Shown: positions 1 through 9,785, counted from the first letter of the stretch. The stretch is 48,161 nucleotides of DNA from Nitrincola lacisaponensis (GCF_000691225.1 NZ_JMSZ01000013.1:1-48161); one strand, 5' to 3'. Translations and numbers: made by a program. Notes: generated by a model not told the origin, from the letters alone.

Positions 1-35
1 TAAAGAGCGTGCCGATCAACTCGGTGTTTTGAGTT
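1..35 (-). promoter_or_regulatory. rRNA-operon leader: boxB-like hairpin and boxA
   Basis: Read leftward, a 5-bp stem AACTC/GAGTT with an 8-nt loop (18-35) is followed by CGCTCTTTA at the window edge (1-9). This resembles the boxB hairpin plus boxA (TGCTCTTTAA) that load the Nus antitermination complex on rRNA transcripts. It sits directly downstream of two strong promoters pointing the same way. The 16S gene itself would lie outside the window, so the assignment rests on this signal and on remembered synteny. Confidence 0.7.
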
Positions 36-53
36 GTCTCAAGCGAGGTGCGT

Positions 54-81
54 ATTCTACCGAGTCGCACCGCCGTGTCAA
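54..81 (-). promoter_or_regulatory. proximal strong sigma70 promoter (rRNA P2-like)
   Basis: On the minus strand TTGACA (76-81) is followed after 16 nt by TAGAAT (54-59), then a GC-rich discriminator reading GCACCTCGCTTG. Upstream of the -35 (82-110) the DNA is A/T-rich, consistent with an UP element. A consensus -35, a good -10 and a GC-rich start region are typical of stringently controlled rRNA promoters. Confidence 0.75.
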
Positions 82-238
82 GCATTTTGTTTCAGAATTT
101 TGCAATCAACTTCCTGAAACCCACTTCACACCTGATCGATGATAGCGCTTGTTTCTCATTTAAGATCAACAGCTTAAATTATCACCAACCTGCCTGTCCC
201 GTGCCGCCTTCAGCGATCACGTCCCAAGCGAGGCGCGA

Positions 239-267
239 ATATTACAGAGGACATCAGAGGAGGTCAA
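239..267 (-). promoter_or_regulatory. distal strong sigma70 promoter (rRNA P1-like)
   Basis: On the minus strand TTGACC (262-267) and TAATAT (239-244) are separated by exactly 17 nt. They are followed by a GC-rich start region GCGCCTCGCTTG that nearly repeats the one after the proximal promoter. The -35 overlaps the msrQ stop codon (264-266), so the promoter is embedded in the gene end. The pair forms a tandem P1/P2 arrangement about 185 bp apart. Confidence 0.7.
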
Positions 268-869
268 CAGGTCTTGCGTGATTTTTTTGGAAATAGTTTT
301 ACCACGGCACGATAGCCCAGCAATATCAGCAGCAACGAGCCATACAATAACTGCTCAGCATAGCCAGCGCGTATCTGCATAATGAAATGCACCATGGCCA
401 GAACGGCTGCCGGATAGATCAGCCAGTGCAAACGCACCCAGTTACGCCCAAGTCGTCGCATCCAGTAAGTCGTAGAGGTCACTGCCAGAGGCAATAACAA
501 CAATAGACTCAGCAATCCGACCACTATATAGGGCCGCTCTGTAAATTCTCGCCAGACCAAATCGACTCGCCAGCCCAGGATAAAGGTAATAAACGCCAGC
601 AGGTGCAACACGGCATAAAAGAACGCATACAAACCCAGCATACGCCTGAAGCGTATCAGCCAACCCAACCTCGGCAAACGTCGTAATGGCGTGACGGCGA
701 GCGTCAGCCATAAAAAACGCAACGCCCAAAGGCCGGTTGCAAGCACCAGCATCTGTGCCGGATCAGCTCCCGCCTGATCGGTGACTACCTGATACATCAG
801 CAGCACAAACGGTGCCAGACCTGCACACCAGAACAACCACCAGATAGCGGTCCAGCGCGTCAATACCAC
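264..869 (-). CDS. msrQ: MsrQ, heme-binding membrane subunit of the MsrPQ system
   Basis: Inner-membrane b-type cytochrome that passes electrons from the respiratory chain to the periplasmic MsrP reductase. The 201-residue protein has about six hydrophobic segments and the ferric-reductase-like pattern of histidines expected to bind heme (H89, H148, H161). The start is GTG and overlaps the msrP 3' end by 10 nt, showing tight translational coupling. Family length is about 200 residues, so it looks complete. Its stop codon overlaps the -35 element of the distal rRNA-type promoter. Confidence 0.92.
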   Translation of the reverse strand: MVLTRWTAIWWLFWCAGLAPFVLLMYQVVTDQAGADPAQMLVLATGLWALRFLWLTLAVTPLRRLPRLGWLIRFRRMLGLYAFFYAVLHLLAFITFILGWRVDLVWREFTERPYIVVGLLSLLLLLPLAVTSTTYWMRRLGRNWVRLHWLIYPAAVLAMVHFIMQIRAGYAEQLLYGSLLLILLGYRAVVKLFPKKSRKTC

Positions 870-1867
870 TTGCGAAGATCCATTCCTGCATACAAGTGCG
901 CCACTTCATCGGCATAACCATTGAACGGCTGCGTATCAATAATATCAGGATTAAAGAGTGGCGAGGGTAAACGCCGCTCAGTGGCCTGGCTCCAACGCGG
1001 ATGATCGACAGCAGGATTTACATTGGCGTAGAACCCATACTCCTGCGGCGCCGACAGATTCCAGCTGGTAGCCGGCATCGTTTCTGTCAGACGAATGCTG
1101 ACAATAGACTTGATGCTTTTAAAACCATACTTCCAGGGCACAACCAGACGGAACGGCGCGCCGTTCTGCGGCGGCAGGCTGTTATCATAAAGCCCCACCG
1201 CCATCAGCGTCAGCGGATGCATGGCTTCATCAATACGCAGCCCTTCTCGATACGGCCAGTCGATCGTCGAAAAGCCCGAACGCTGCCCATGCATCTGATC
1301 AGGGTCCATCAGGGTGACAAATTCGACATATTTGGCCCGACTGGTCGGCTCTGCACGCTTGAGAATATCGGCCAATGGCACCCCTATCCAGGGAATCACC
1401 ATTGACCAGCCCTCAACACAACGCATGCGATAGATACGCTCTTCGAGCGCATGCGGCTGAATCAGATCCTCTAGCTCATAGTGAGCAGGCTTCGCCACTT
1501 CACCACTGATTTCAACCCGCCAGGGATCTGTACGAAAGCGCTGGGCATAGCGCTTGGGATCGCCCTTGCCCATACCGAATTCATAAAAATTGTTATGGCT
1601 CGTTACCAGGCGATAGGGCGTCAACGACTCGCGCGCTGAATAGGGACTGGGGGTACGCTCAGCACCCAGCGCCTGCTGTAGCCATTCAGGACCAGAATAG
1701 ACCTGTTCACCCGACAAGTCATACCCCGCAGAGGAAGCGAACAACTGCCCTGAGGCGGCCAGACCACCCAGTGCTACAGCACCTTTCAGAAACTGACGAC
1801 GCTGACGATACACCGACTCAGGGGTAATTTCCCAGGAAGGAACTGACTGCTTTTTTCCAATCAACAT
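860..1867 (-). CDS. msrP: MsrP, periplasmic protein-methionine-sulfoxide reductase
   Basis: Molybdopterin-dependent enzyme that reduces methionine sulfoxide in envelope proteins, using electrons from MsrQ. The N-terminus carries a twin-arginine signal (RRQFLK, about residues 23-28) followed by a hydrophobic stretch, so it is exported folded by Tat. The cysteine in RMRCVEGW (about residue 150) is the expected molybdenum ligand. I chose the ATG at 1867 rather than the GTG one codon upstream because GAGGTGA lies at better spacing. It follows pssA by 46 nt and overlaps msrQ, giving an msrPQ operon. Nothing appears broken. Confidence 0.94.
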   Translation of the reverse strand: MLIGKKQSVPSWEITPESVYRQRRQFLKGAVALGGLAASGQLFASSAGYDLSGEQVYSGPEWLQQALGAERTPSPYSARESLTPYRLVTSHNNFYEFGMGKGDPKRYAQRFRTDPWRVEISGEVAKPAHYELEDLIQPHALEERIYRMRCVEGWSMVIPWIGVPLADILKRAEPTSRAKYVEFVTLMDPDQMHGQRSGFSTIDWPYREGLRIDEAMHPLTLMAVGLYDNSLPPQNGAPFRLVVPWKYGFKSIKSIVSIRLTETMPATSWNLSAPQEYGFYANVNPAVDHPRWSQATERRLPSPLFNPDIIDTQPFNGYADEVAHLYAGMDLRKWY

Positions 1868-1913
1868 CACTCACCTCAAGCTTATCGGACTCACACAGTC
1901 ACGATTAGACAGC

Positions 1914-2696
1914 TTATTTGGACAGATGTTTCTTCCTACGCACCACCCACAGGAATGGACCAGAACAGGCATACACCACAACCAGCAGCCACAGGAACAG
2001 CGCAGGGCTGATCGAAATCACCGCAATACCCAGCACGATGGCTGACAGAATGAGGAAAGGCACCTTGCCCTTGAGATCGACATCCTTAAAGCTGTAATAC
2101 AGCACATTACTGACCATCAGCACGCCCGCCAAAGCCACGTATAGGGCTACCAAATAAGAGATATCGTCAGGCTCAACCTCAAACACCGTACTCATCCAGA
2201 TCAAACCCGCAACAGCAGCGGCCGCTGCCGGACTCGGCAAACCGACAAAATAACGCTTATCCACAGAACCTATCTGAGTGTTGAAACGCGCCAGCCTGAG
2301 TGCGGTCCCGGCCACATACAAAAAGGCTGCAAACCACCCCAGCTTGCCCAGGTCATCCAGCGCCCAGGTAAATGCAACAATTGCCGGAGCCACACCAAAA
2401 GAGACCATATCCGCCAACGAATCATACTCAGCCCCAAACGGACTTTGCGTATTGGTCATACGTGCCACGCGACCATCCAGACCGTCGAACAGCATGGACA
2501 CGAAAATCGCCATCGCAGCCGCCTCAAACTGTCCGTTCATGGAGGCAACAACCGCATAGAAACCGGAGAACAAAGCACCTGTAGTAAACAGGTTGGGCAG
2601 CAAATACACACCCTTATGAGGTTTCTGTGCCTCTGCCTCAGCCCCTTCGGTCTCTTTTGAAGTGGCGGGTGTATCCAGTGGTTCTTTATCTGTCAT
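1914..2696 (-). CDS. pssA: CDP-diacylglycerol--serine O-phosphatidyltransferase
   Basis: Makes phosphatidylserine from CDP-diacylglycerol and serine, the committed step to phosphatidylethanolamine. The CDP-alcohol phosphatidyltransferase signature DG-x2-AR-x8-G-x3-D-x3-D is seen in DGLDGRVAR followed by GAEYDSLAD. Several membrane helices follow. The first 30 residues are a hydrophilic extension rich in Glu and Ala. At 260 residues this is the integral-membrane type II enzyme, not the E. coli-type enzyme. It lies between the patatin gene (62 nt upstream) and msrP. In related genomes I recall it directly beside ilvC, but here about 9 kb separates them. Confidence 0.93.
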   Translation of the reverse strand: MTDKEPLDTPATSKETEGAEAEAQKPHKGVYLLPNLFTTGALFSGFYAVVASMNGQFEAAAMAIFVSMLFDGLDGRVARMTNTQSPFGAEYDSLADMVSFGVAPAIVAFTWALDDLGKLGWFAAFLYVAGTALRLARFNTQIGSVDKRYFVGLPSPAAAAAVAGLIWMSTVFEVEPDDISYLVALYVALAGVLMVSNVLYYSFKDVDLKGKVPFLILSAIVLGIAVISISPALFLWLLVVVYACSGPFLWVVRRKKHLSK

Positions 2697-2758
2697 AAGT
2701 CACTCATTACCTGTCTGAAGATTGCTTCATTCTACTTGAGAAACACACACACCCCAAA

Positions 2759-3724
2759 TCATCGCCGGAACAGTTGCTCGAAATCCCAGCTTGAGGCATC
2801 ACCCAGTGCAGATGAATGTGTTTCAAGCCACTGCTCTGCCTGCGCCACTCCCTGCAAACGTAAAGCTTCGAGAAATCCCTTGCGGGTATCAAACCGACTG
2901 GCACCATCCAGCGAAGCAAGTACCTCATCCGGTTCAATCAGGTGCAGCCGCAAGCGCCGCCAGCGCAATTCATCACGCCCCAGCAACCAGGGGCGCTGCT
3001 GCAGATGCAGACGGTGCCGGTATATCACTTCCAGCTCACGCATAAAGGCGGTCTGAAACATCAGCTCATTCATGCGCTCTGCAATCGCCGCCGCCTGTGT
3101 TGGCACCACAGGACGCGACAACGGCTGCAACAGAATACACAACAGATCATGCGCCTGACTTTCAGTGACCAGCGGATGCAGCACCGGGTTCCCGGAAAAT
3201 CCTCCATCCCAGTAATGCCGCCCTTCAATATCCACCGCTTTATGCAGGGTTGGCAGGCAGGCACTGGCCAATAGATGTTCAACAGCAAGCTCATGCTCCC
3301 GAAACAGTCTGAGCGCACCGGTTTCTACCTCAGTGGCAGCAATATACAGACGTATTTTGCCATCCGCTCTCAGCGCCTCAAAATCAACCAGCTCTTCCAG
3401 CAACTGTTTCAGCGGATTGTAATCGAACGGATTGAGATCATAAGGAGACAAATGACGCGACAGTTTGCGCCACCACTCAGCTGGCTGCCCGGATACCAGC
3501 GTGTCCGGCATCGACAGCCCTTGCCAGAAGCGCTCCAGCAAACGTCGCGCACCTTCAGCACCATCAAGGCGCCAGCCTTCCGCCAACAGGACTGCATTCA
3601 TGGTACCAGCGCTGGTACCACTAATGGCCTCAGGTTCCAAACCGGCCTGTAACAAGCGATCCAGCACACCCCAGGTAAACGCACCGTGTGCACCACCACC
3701 CTGCAATGCCAACGTCAGTTTCAT
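2759..3724 (-). CDS. patatin-like phospholipase
   Basis: Predicted serine acyl hydrolase of the bacterial patatin (RssA/YjjU-like) family. The oxyanion-hole motif GGGAHG is at residues 9-14, the nucleophile is S38 in GTSAG, and the catalytic aspartate is D173 in DGGFSG, giving the Ser-Asp dyad. The 321-residue length is normal and there is no signal peptide, so it is probably cytosolic. It precedes pssA on the same strand with a 62-nt gap, which could place phospholipid turnover and synthesis in one transcript. The substrate cannot be read from sequence. Confidence 0.9.
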   Translation of the reverse strand: MKLTLALQGGGAHGAFTWGVLDRLLQAGLEPEAISGTSAGTMNAVLLAEGWRLDGAEGARRLLERFWQGLSMPDTLVSGQPAEWWRKLSRHLSPYDLNPFDYNPLKQLLEELVDFEALRADGKIRLYIAATEVETGALRLFREHELAVEHLLASACLPTLHKAVDIEGRHYWDGGFSGNPVLHPLVTESQAHDLLCILLQPLSRPVVPTQAAAIAERMNELMFQTAFMRELEVIYRHRLHLQQRPWLLGRDELRWRRLRLHLIEPDEVLASLDGASRFDTRKGFLEALRLQGVAQAEQWLETHSSALGDASSWDFEQLFRR

Positions 3725-3916
3725 GTCAGATCCTCCCGCCAGTCAACTCAACTGATCATACCTGAACCCGAGAGCATCTGTGCAGCGCAAAAATAACGGA
3801 ATACCTCAAAGTACAAATCTGCGCTGCCTAAAGCTGCTGATCGATCCGGCCAAATTAGCTAAAGGCTAGCATTCATCGCTTCCAGGAGTTTAGGTTTCGG
3901 ACCTGTTCGCAGACTC
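3725..3916. other. intergenic, no gene recognised
   Basis: About 190 nt upstream of the patatin gene, which would hold its promoter. A short inverted repeat AGGAGT/ACTCCT (about 3893-3938) runs into the IS remnant. I see no intact ORF. Confidence 0.5.
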
Positions 3917-4142
3917 CTAACGAATCATTTGTAAATTACCCATGAAATGACTGACCATGGTGGGGTGGATCTGAAAACGGGTGGCAATTTCGGATGTGGT
4001 CTGATCCACCTTGATGGCGGCCAGAGCGACTTTAGACTTGAATGATGCATGTAATGTTTGCGTTTCTTGCTCATGATTCTCCTCCTTGTGGAGATGATGA
4101 ATCAGAGCTTAGGTACTTGTCCAAATTTCGGGATCCACTTCA
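3917..4142 (-). mobile_element. IS3-family remnant: left end and frameshifted orfA start
   Basis: Reading leftward, a terminus beginning TGAAGTGGATCCCG (4142 downward) leads to AAGGAGGAG and an ATG at 4074. The start reads MSKKRKHY. After an apparent single-base deletion the next frame reads FKSKVALAAIKVDQTTSEIA and on to VSHFMGN before a stop at 3917-3919. This matches the N-terminal helix-turn-helix of IS3-family OrfA proteins. The rest of orfA, all of orfB and the other end are missing, so it is dead. Its outer end directly abuts an EAL gene fragment. Confidence 0.8.
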
Positions 4143-4149
4143 GATAACT

Positions 4150-4274
4150 GTCGAACTCGGGAGCATGAATTAGCATTTCTGAAAACATTGGAATGCGACC
4201 AGTACCAAGGATACTTTAAGGCAATGCAAATGCTTGCAGAGGTGATTGAGCAGCAAACTTGGTTCGTTGACTAA
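4150..4274 (+). pseudogene. C-terminal tail of an EAL-domain phosphodiesterase
   Basis: The plus strand reads TREHELAFLKTLECDQYQGY (from 4155) and continues to a TAA at 4272-4274. This is the typical end of an EAL domain, where VET-x-E-x2-x-FL-x4-CD-x2-QGY recurs. Just upstream GTCGAA ACT has lost one A, so the expected VET is frameshifted. Everything before it is replaced by the IS remnant. The orientation is opposite to the signalling operon that begins 24 nt away. It is a broken c-di-GMP phosphodiesterase gene. Confidence 0.7.
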
Positions 4275-4297
4275 CTCAACTTTTTATTCGGCTCCAT

Positions 4298-7291
4298 TTA
4301 TCTTGCACGTCTAGATTGATGCCACTGGATACGGTCTTTAATACCCTCTAAAAGTGCGTTAGCGGTTAATTTAGACTTAAGCAATACAGCCTCCACTTTA
4401 GCTCTTTGTGTGGTCGATAACTCAGCGCCCGAGAGTATGATAATTTTTGTTTTCGGACAGGTAGCGCGAACTTCTGGAACCAGATTCCATCCAGATCCAT
4501 CGGGTAGCTCAATATCCAGTAAAATGGTGTCGAAGACCTGTGTCTGTAATTGATGTCGAGCATCTTTCAAGCTTGTTGCGAAATGCATATCGACTTTATC
4601 TCCGGCCATAGCAACAATCACGCTATGTAAGTCTTTATCATCCTCTACGTGCAGCACGCGAGGAGGTTGCTCTATAGCGGCAGCAAGCTGCTGATCAATC
4701 AAATCTATCAAGCGATATTGATCAATAGGCTTTGCCAGCCAGTCAATATGTGAAACATCGCCATCCACTTCCAGCTTACCCTGTTCGATTTTTGCAGAAA
4801 CAACAACAATTGGAAGATCAATGGTACGAGGATTGCCACGAAGCTGATGTATGATATCGAGTCCACTGATATCTGGTAGCATCAAGTCAAGACAGACCAG
4901 ATCGAAATGAGCCTCCTCCAACATTCGCAGCGCATCATTTCCACGATAAGCGATGTCAGATTCATATCCCGCATTTTTAAGCATGATCGACAGTAAATGA
5001 GCCACATCAGGGTCGTCTTCAACCACTAAAATACGAGCGTGCAAAGCAGGACTGTCTACTCGAATCGTTGAGGTGTTGTTTTCCTTGGTTGAACGCGTGA
5101 CTCGAGGCAGTTGAAAAAAGAAACGTGAGCCTTGTCCTTCCGTAGACTCGAAACCTATGCTACCACTCATATGTTCTACAAGTTCACGAGAAATCGCCAG
5201 ACCCAGTCCGGTGCCTTCTTTGGCACGCGTATCAGATGCATCTGCTTGGGCGAAGCGTTGAAAAATTTTATCTCTGAAACTTAAAGAGATACCAGGTCCC
5301 TGATCTTGAACCGAGACCACCACTTCACCATCATTCACATCCAAATCCACCGTTACGGTACCATGATCAGGCGAAAACTTAATGGCATTGGAGAGGAGAT
5401 TGGCCAACACTTGCATGAGCCGTTGATCATCCACTCGAACCAATAGATCGTTCTTTGCTCGATCTAAGAAATCTAACGAGACACTTCGGGAAGCACCTAA
5501 GGCCTCGTTAGCTTCGATGGCTTGCAAAATAAGCGGTTTAAGAGGTTGCTCTTGCATATTGAAATGAAGCTTACCGGAAGCAATCTTTTCAATATCCAGA
5601 AGATCATTGATGAGGTGTGCTAAGCGTTTACTATTTCGATGGGCTGTTCTGAGTAAATGATTAACTTTCTCGGGAAGCTCACCCAGCCTACCATCCACCA
5701 CTAGACCGAGAGCGCCAGAAATCGAGGTTAATGGTGTGCGCAACTCATGGCTCACGGTCGATATAAATTCGCTTTTCATTTGCTCCATGCGTTTACGCAC
5801 GGTGATATCTTGGGCAATACCAAGATAACCTGCGACGGATCCATCATCATTACGTACTACCGTCACCGCCAGTGAAACTGTGATATGACGACCAGACTTA
5901 TGCACATAGGTCCACTCTCGGGTTTCAGAGCCCTCTCGTTCAGCAGTGACGACAAAAGTTTTAAACCCCTCTATCGGTTTTCCGAGCTCATCGCTGAGCA
6001 CTTGAGCGCGAGCAATTACTTCGCTTTCAAGATGAAATACAGCTGGGGTTTGCTTATTCACCATGTCTGCTTTTGTATAGCCTAGCAGGCTCTCCGCTCC
6101 CTTATTAAAGACCGTGATGATGCCTGCTGGATTTGTCGCAATGATAGACATCTCACTCGCGGACTCGAGAAGGTTAGATAAAAACTTCTCGGTTTGATGC
6201 GCAGTCGCTTCGGCCGCGTTTCGCTCATTCGCCAAACGATTCATGGCCCTCGCCAGCGAGGCTATCTCAGGACCTCCATCAGTACTCAAGTTGCTCTCGA
6301 AGCGTGATGTTTTAGCCATGTCACTTACACGCTGTGTCATCTGTGCGAGCGGGCGCGTCAGCTTACGTGCAATCAAAGCGGCACCCGTGGTAATTAACAG
6401 AATACTAATTAAGCTCAGAGCCAGAAATCGCTTATAGGTAGCTTTAGCGGGTGCGATGACTTGGTCATAGGGGATGGCACGCAAGGCCGTCCAACCTAAA
6501 TCCGTAAACTCCTGTGTCGCTATAACGTACCGTGTTCCTTGGTGAAAGACCACTGTACCCGATGGTTTTAATGCCATGGCGGCATCAACTAATTCATCAG
6601 TACCGGTAGCCGGTAACGCTTGAGGTTCAGTGAAGCGTTCTTGCATAGTCACGAACAAACGATTCTGGCGGTCAATGATAAGCGTCGATGACAAGGATTC
6701 CTCGTCCTGCAAACGGTCGGAGGGTATTAACGGCGTTTTTGATAAATCCAGGGTCCCGCCAACAAAAGCAATAATATTACCCTCCATGTTGAGTATCGGA
6801 TGCAGATACGACAGTATGGGCAATCCTGTAACACGCCCTAAAATAGGCTCTGAAATGACGGGTCTCTTGCTCTCCATCGCACGTTGAAAGTGCAATCGAT
6901 CGGCGTAGTTGGTGCCTAATCGGTCTGGCACAAAATCGCGCTCAGCAATGGCCGTAGCAGACGCATCAAATACCAGCAATCCACCAGGAAATTGAGCGCT
7001 GGCAACAGATGGGCGTTGCAATACGCTTTGCAGTAACATGGGAGATAAAAGCTCTCCATCTTCATTGACGATTCTTGCTGAGAAGGCTTCAAGGCTGAGC
7101 AAACGCTGTTGTTGAATCAATTCGACCTCAGCCACTAACCGCTCGATTTTTGCTTGTTCCCGCTCCGCCACTAAAGCCTCATAGTTCGAGGCAAGTAGTT
7201 GGTAAACGGTCAACGACATGCCTACAGCAAGCAAGCCACTGGCGAGCACGAGGAGTAAAGTGATTCGGGACGTCAGGGAAAATCGATTCAT
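4298..7291 (-). CDS. membrane hybrid sensor histidine kinase with two receiver domains
   Basis: The 997-residue protein has a TM helix (about 10-33), a periplasmic Cache-like sensor (about 35-285), a second TM (about 289-309), HAMP (310-360), PAS (about 365-495), HisKA with phosphoacceptor H515 in STVSHELRTP, and a HATPase with NLLSNAIKFSP, DQGPGI and GTGLGLAIS. Receiver 1 (about 752-870) has D802 and receiver 2 (about 877-990) has D926. No Hpt or output domain is present. It overlaps the upstream kinase gene by 4 nt (ATGA), so it is co-translated as the last gene of a four-gene cluster. The Hpt needed to relay from its receivers is in the GGDEF protein of the same operon. The ligand is unknown. 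Confidence 0.93.
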   Translation of the reverse strand: MNRFSLTSRITLLLVLASGLLAVGMSLTVYQLLASNYEALVAEREQAKIERLVAEVELIQQQRLLSLEAFSARIVNEDGELLSPMLLQSVLQRPSVASAQFPGGLLVFDASATAIAERDFVPDRLGTNYADRLHFQRAMESKRPVISEPILGRVTGLPILSYLHPILNMEGNIIAFVGGTLDLSKTPLIPSDRLQDEESLSSTLIIDRQNRLFVTMQERFTEPQALPATGTDELVDAAMALKPSGTVVFHQGTRYVIATQEFTDLGWTALRAIPYDQVIAPAKATYKRFLALSLISILLITTGAALIARKLTRPLAQMTQRVSDMAKTSRFESNLSTDGGPEIASLARAMNRLANERNAAEATAHQTEKFLSNLLESASEMSIIATNPAGIITVFNKGAESLLGYTKADMVNKQTPAVFHLESEVIARAQVLSDELGKPIEGFKTFVVTAEREGSETREWTYVHKSGRHITVSLAVTVVRNDDGSVAGYLGIAQDITVRKRMEQMKSEFISTVSHELRTPLTSISGALGLVVDGRLGELPEKVNHLLRTAHRNSKRLAHLINDLLDIEKIASGKLHFNMQEQPLKPLILQAIEANEALGASRSVSLDFLDRAKNDLLVRVDDQRLMQVLANLLSNAIKFSPDHGTVTVDLDVNDGEVVVSVQDQGPGISLSFRDKIFQRFAQADASDTRAKEGTGLGLAISRELVEHMSGSIGFESTEGQGSRFFFQLPRVTRSTKENNTSTIRVDSPALHARILVVEDDPDVAHLLSIMLKNAGYESDIAYRGNDALRMLEEAHFDLVCLDLMLPDISGLDIIHQLRGNPRTIDLPIVVVSAKIEQGKLEVDGDVSHIDWLAKPIDQYRLIDLIDQQLAAAIEQPPRVLHVEDDKDLHSVIVAMAGDKVDMHFATSLKDARHQLQTQVFDTILLDIELPDGSGWNLVPEVRATCPKTKIIILSGAELSTTQRAKVEAVLLKSKLTANALLEGIKDRIQWHQSRRAR

Positions 7292-9759
7292 GAATTAACC
7301 TCATGCTGGAGTAGGATGTAAAACTCACTCCCACCGCCTTGAGCCTTTCGGTAATGAACCTCACCACCTAATTGATGGATGATTTCTTGAGTAATGGCTA
7401 AACCCAGGCCTGTGCCCGGTACTCGCCGCGTATCTGAACTATCCGCTTGGGAAAACCGCTTGAATAGCTGGTGTTGAAACTCTGCAGGAACACCCGGCCC
7501 ATGATCGCGAATACTGATCTTTATACTTTGATCTGAAGGTGTTACTGATACCTCTACACAACCATTTTCTGGAGAATACTTTACGGCGTTCGACAGTAGG
7601 TTGGTTAGTACCTGGATCAACCTTGGACCATCAACACAAATAGACAATTCTGGCCAGCTCTCTGGTTTTGAAATGCTCACCCGGTGCTGCTCGCTATAGC
7701 TCTGCATCAAGTCTATGGCTTCATCCAGCAGTCCGCCAAGAGGCTGAACGCTCAGATTCATCCTCATTTTTCCAGCAACCAGCTTCTCCATATCCAGTAA
7801 GTCATTGATCAGCTCATTTAAGCGCTGAGCATTACGTTCTGCTTTTGATAATAGAGGCATAGCCTTTTCAGGCAAGGCTCCTACAGCACCACCAATAAGC
7901 AAACTTAAGGCTCCTTTGATCGAAGTGAGCGGGGTACGTAATTCATGACTGACAGTGGCTATAAATTGATCTTTCATTCGATCAAGTTTATGGCGATCGG
8001 AAATATCTTCTATCAGTGACCAAATAACCTGACGCCCATCCATTTCTTCAGTGAGGATGCCTTGCAACCTGACAGGGTAGCAACTTCCATCTTTTCGAAT
8101 GTATTCTTTTTCAAACGGACCGTAACGTCCGGTGGTTTGCAAACTCACGAGTGCCTGCTCTTCTTTTGGACGATACTTCTCTGGTGTTAGATCCCAATAG
8201 CTCAGTGCCATAAACTCTTCTTTTGAATAACCTGAAGGTTTTAATAGCGCTTCATTACCATCTAAAAAAACACCAGTTTGAAAATCATTCAACGCGATTC
8301 CGATAGGCGAAAAGTCAAACAGTCCTCGCAAGCGAGCCTCACTGCTTGCGAGCATGCGCCGTGCGGACTCATATTCATGAATATCCTGTAAATAACCATG
8401 CCATAACACGCTGCCATCGAGAAGCCTTTCTGGTCGAGCCTGGCCAGATATCCAGCGATAGTTTTCCTGTTGGTCACTGACACGAAAAGTAGCCTGCCAG
8501 TTTTCCAGTGTCGCAGCGGAGTGTTCTATAGAAGCTCTGATATTATCTATATCATCCTTATGAATCCTTGCAAAAGCTGGACTGGCATCTTCTGCCGCCT
8601 GCTCAGGTGTGATGCCGTAGAGTGACTCAATTTGGGGCGAGCTGAAGGGAAACGTAAAACTACCATCAGGGAAACGACGAAACTGAAATACGGTGCCGGG
8701 TAGTTGCGCCATCAGTTTTGTAAGGCGCTCATTTTTCATACTGGAATCAAGCGTATTGGAGAACCAACGACTTAATAATCGAATAAAGGCCTCTTCACTT
8801 TTACTAAAGGGCGTTACACGAGTCGTACATGATATGAAACTCAAGGTTCCAAAGCATCTTCCTTCAGCCTCAATGGCAACGCTGACAACGGCTTTAGCGG
8901 GATAGAATGATTCTTTGAGTTGTAAATGATAGGGATGCTCGTGAGTGTTATTGATAAACAGCTCTCGCGAAATGAGGTCTAATGCGTCTGAGAATATGAG
9001 CTGACACCAAGTGCTTTTCAAATCAAATTGCTGACCATGATCAAGGGTAACATCTATGCCTTTGTCGAGCCAACGGAGAGTATAGGTATTTTCTTCAATT
9101 TGACTTAAATAAGCACAATCCATTTTCAAGAACTGCCTAGCGAGCTGTAAGGCATGGGTAAACTTACGGTCTAAGGTATCCAGTGAATTAAATGCAATGG
9201 TATTGAGCAACTGTAAGACATCACGACTGGAGTCTAGCTGCGAGCGCATAAGTTCGGTTGCTTGTCGCATTGCTTCATCCTGATGAACCAATGTCTCAAC
9301 CGTGGCAGCTAAGTCAACCAGCACAGAAACTTCTTCTGGCGTCAGGAATCGTGGTTGAACATCAATAATGCACAGTGTACCAATAGCAAAGCCCGCTTTT
9401 GTTACGATAGGCACGCCAGCATAAAACCGAATATTAGGCGGACCTGTGACTAGGGGGTTATCAACGAAACGGAAGTCCTTCAGTGTATCACTTACAATCA
9501 AGGGCTGCGTATCTAATATTGCATGACCACAAAAGGAAATATTTCGCGGTGTTTCTGTAACCTCTAAGCCCTGACATGATTTAAACCATTGCCTATCCTG
9601 GTCAACTATGGATACCAGCGCAATAGGGACTGAAAATACAGAACATGCCAAGCGTGTGATTCGATCAAAACGCTCATCTACACCCTTTGCAATAAGCCCG
9701 GTATCATCAAGTGCACACTGTCGCTCGATTTCATTGACCGGCTTCTCTGGTATTTTCAT
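7288..9759 (-). CDS. soluble GAF-GAF-PAS-PAS sensor histidine kinase
   Basis: The 823-residue protein has no TM segments and is predicted cytoplasmic. The order is GAF (about 27-160), a more divergent GAF (about 185-335), PAS (about 345-465), PAS with PAC (about 468-590), HisKA with H605 in ATVSHELRTP, and a HATPase with NLLSNAVKYSP, DHGPGV and GTGLGLAIT. The kinase core closely resembles that of the next gene (HELRTPLTSI followed by GAL), suggesting the two arose by duplication and share receivers. It starts 26 nt after the GGDEF gene. No DNA-binding response regulator is encoded nearby. Confidence 0.92.
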   Translation of the reverse strand: MKIPEKPVNEIERQCALDDTGLIAKGVDERFDRITRLACSVFSVPIALVSIVDQDRQWFKSCQGLEVTETPRNISFCGHAILDTQPLIVSDTLKDFRFVDNPLVTGPPNIRFYAGVPIVTKAGFAIGTLCIIDVQPRFLTPEEVSVLVDLAATVETLVHQDEAMRQATELMRSQLDSSRDVLQLLNTIAFNSLDTLDRKFTHALQLARQFLKMDCAYLSQIEENTYTLRWLDKGIDVTLDHGQQFDLKSTWCQLIFSDALDLISRELFINNTHEHPYHLQLKESFYPAKAVVSVAIEAEGRCFGTLSFISCTTRVTPFSKSEEAFIRLLSRWFSNTLDSSMKNERLTKLMAQLPGTVFQFRRFPDGSFTFPFSSPQIESLYGITPEQAAEDASPAFARIHKDDIDNIRASIEHSAATLENWQATFRVSDQQENYRWISGQARPERLLDGSVLWHGYLQDIHEYESARRMLASSEARLRGLFDFSPIGIALNDFQTGVFLDGNEALLKPSGYSKEEFMALSYWDLTPEKYRPKEEQALVSLQTTGRYGPFEKEYIRKDGSCYPVRLQGILTEEMDGRQVIWSLIEDISDRHKLDRMKDQFIATVSHELRTPLTSIKGALSLLIGGAVGALPEKAMPLLSKAERNAQRLNELINDLLDMEKLVAGKMRMNLSVQPLGGLLDEAIDLMQSYSEQHRVSISKPESWPELSICVDGPRLIQVLTNLLSNAVKYSPENGCVEVSVTPSDQSIKISIRDHGPGVPAEFQHQLFKRFSQADSSDTRRVPGTGLGLAITQEIIHQLGGEVHYRKAQGGGSEFYILLQHEVNS

Positions 9760-9785
9760 ACACTTGTCCTGAATTAATATTTATT

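Noticed and set aside
3917-4142. functional insertion sequence
   Set aside because: Only the first part of orfA remains, with a frameshift; there is no orfB and no second terminal repeat.
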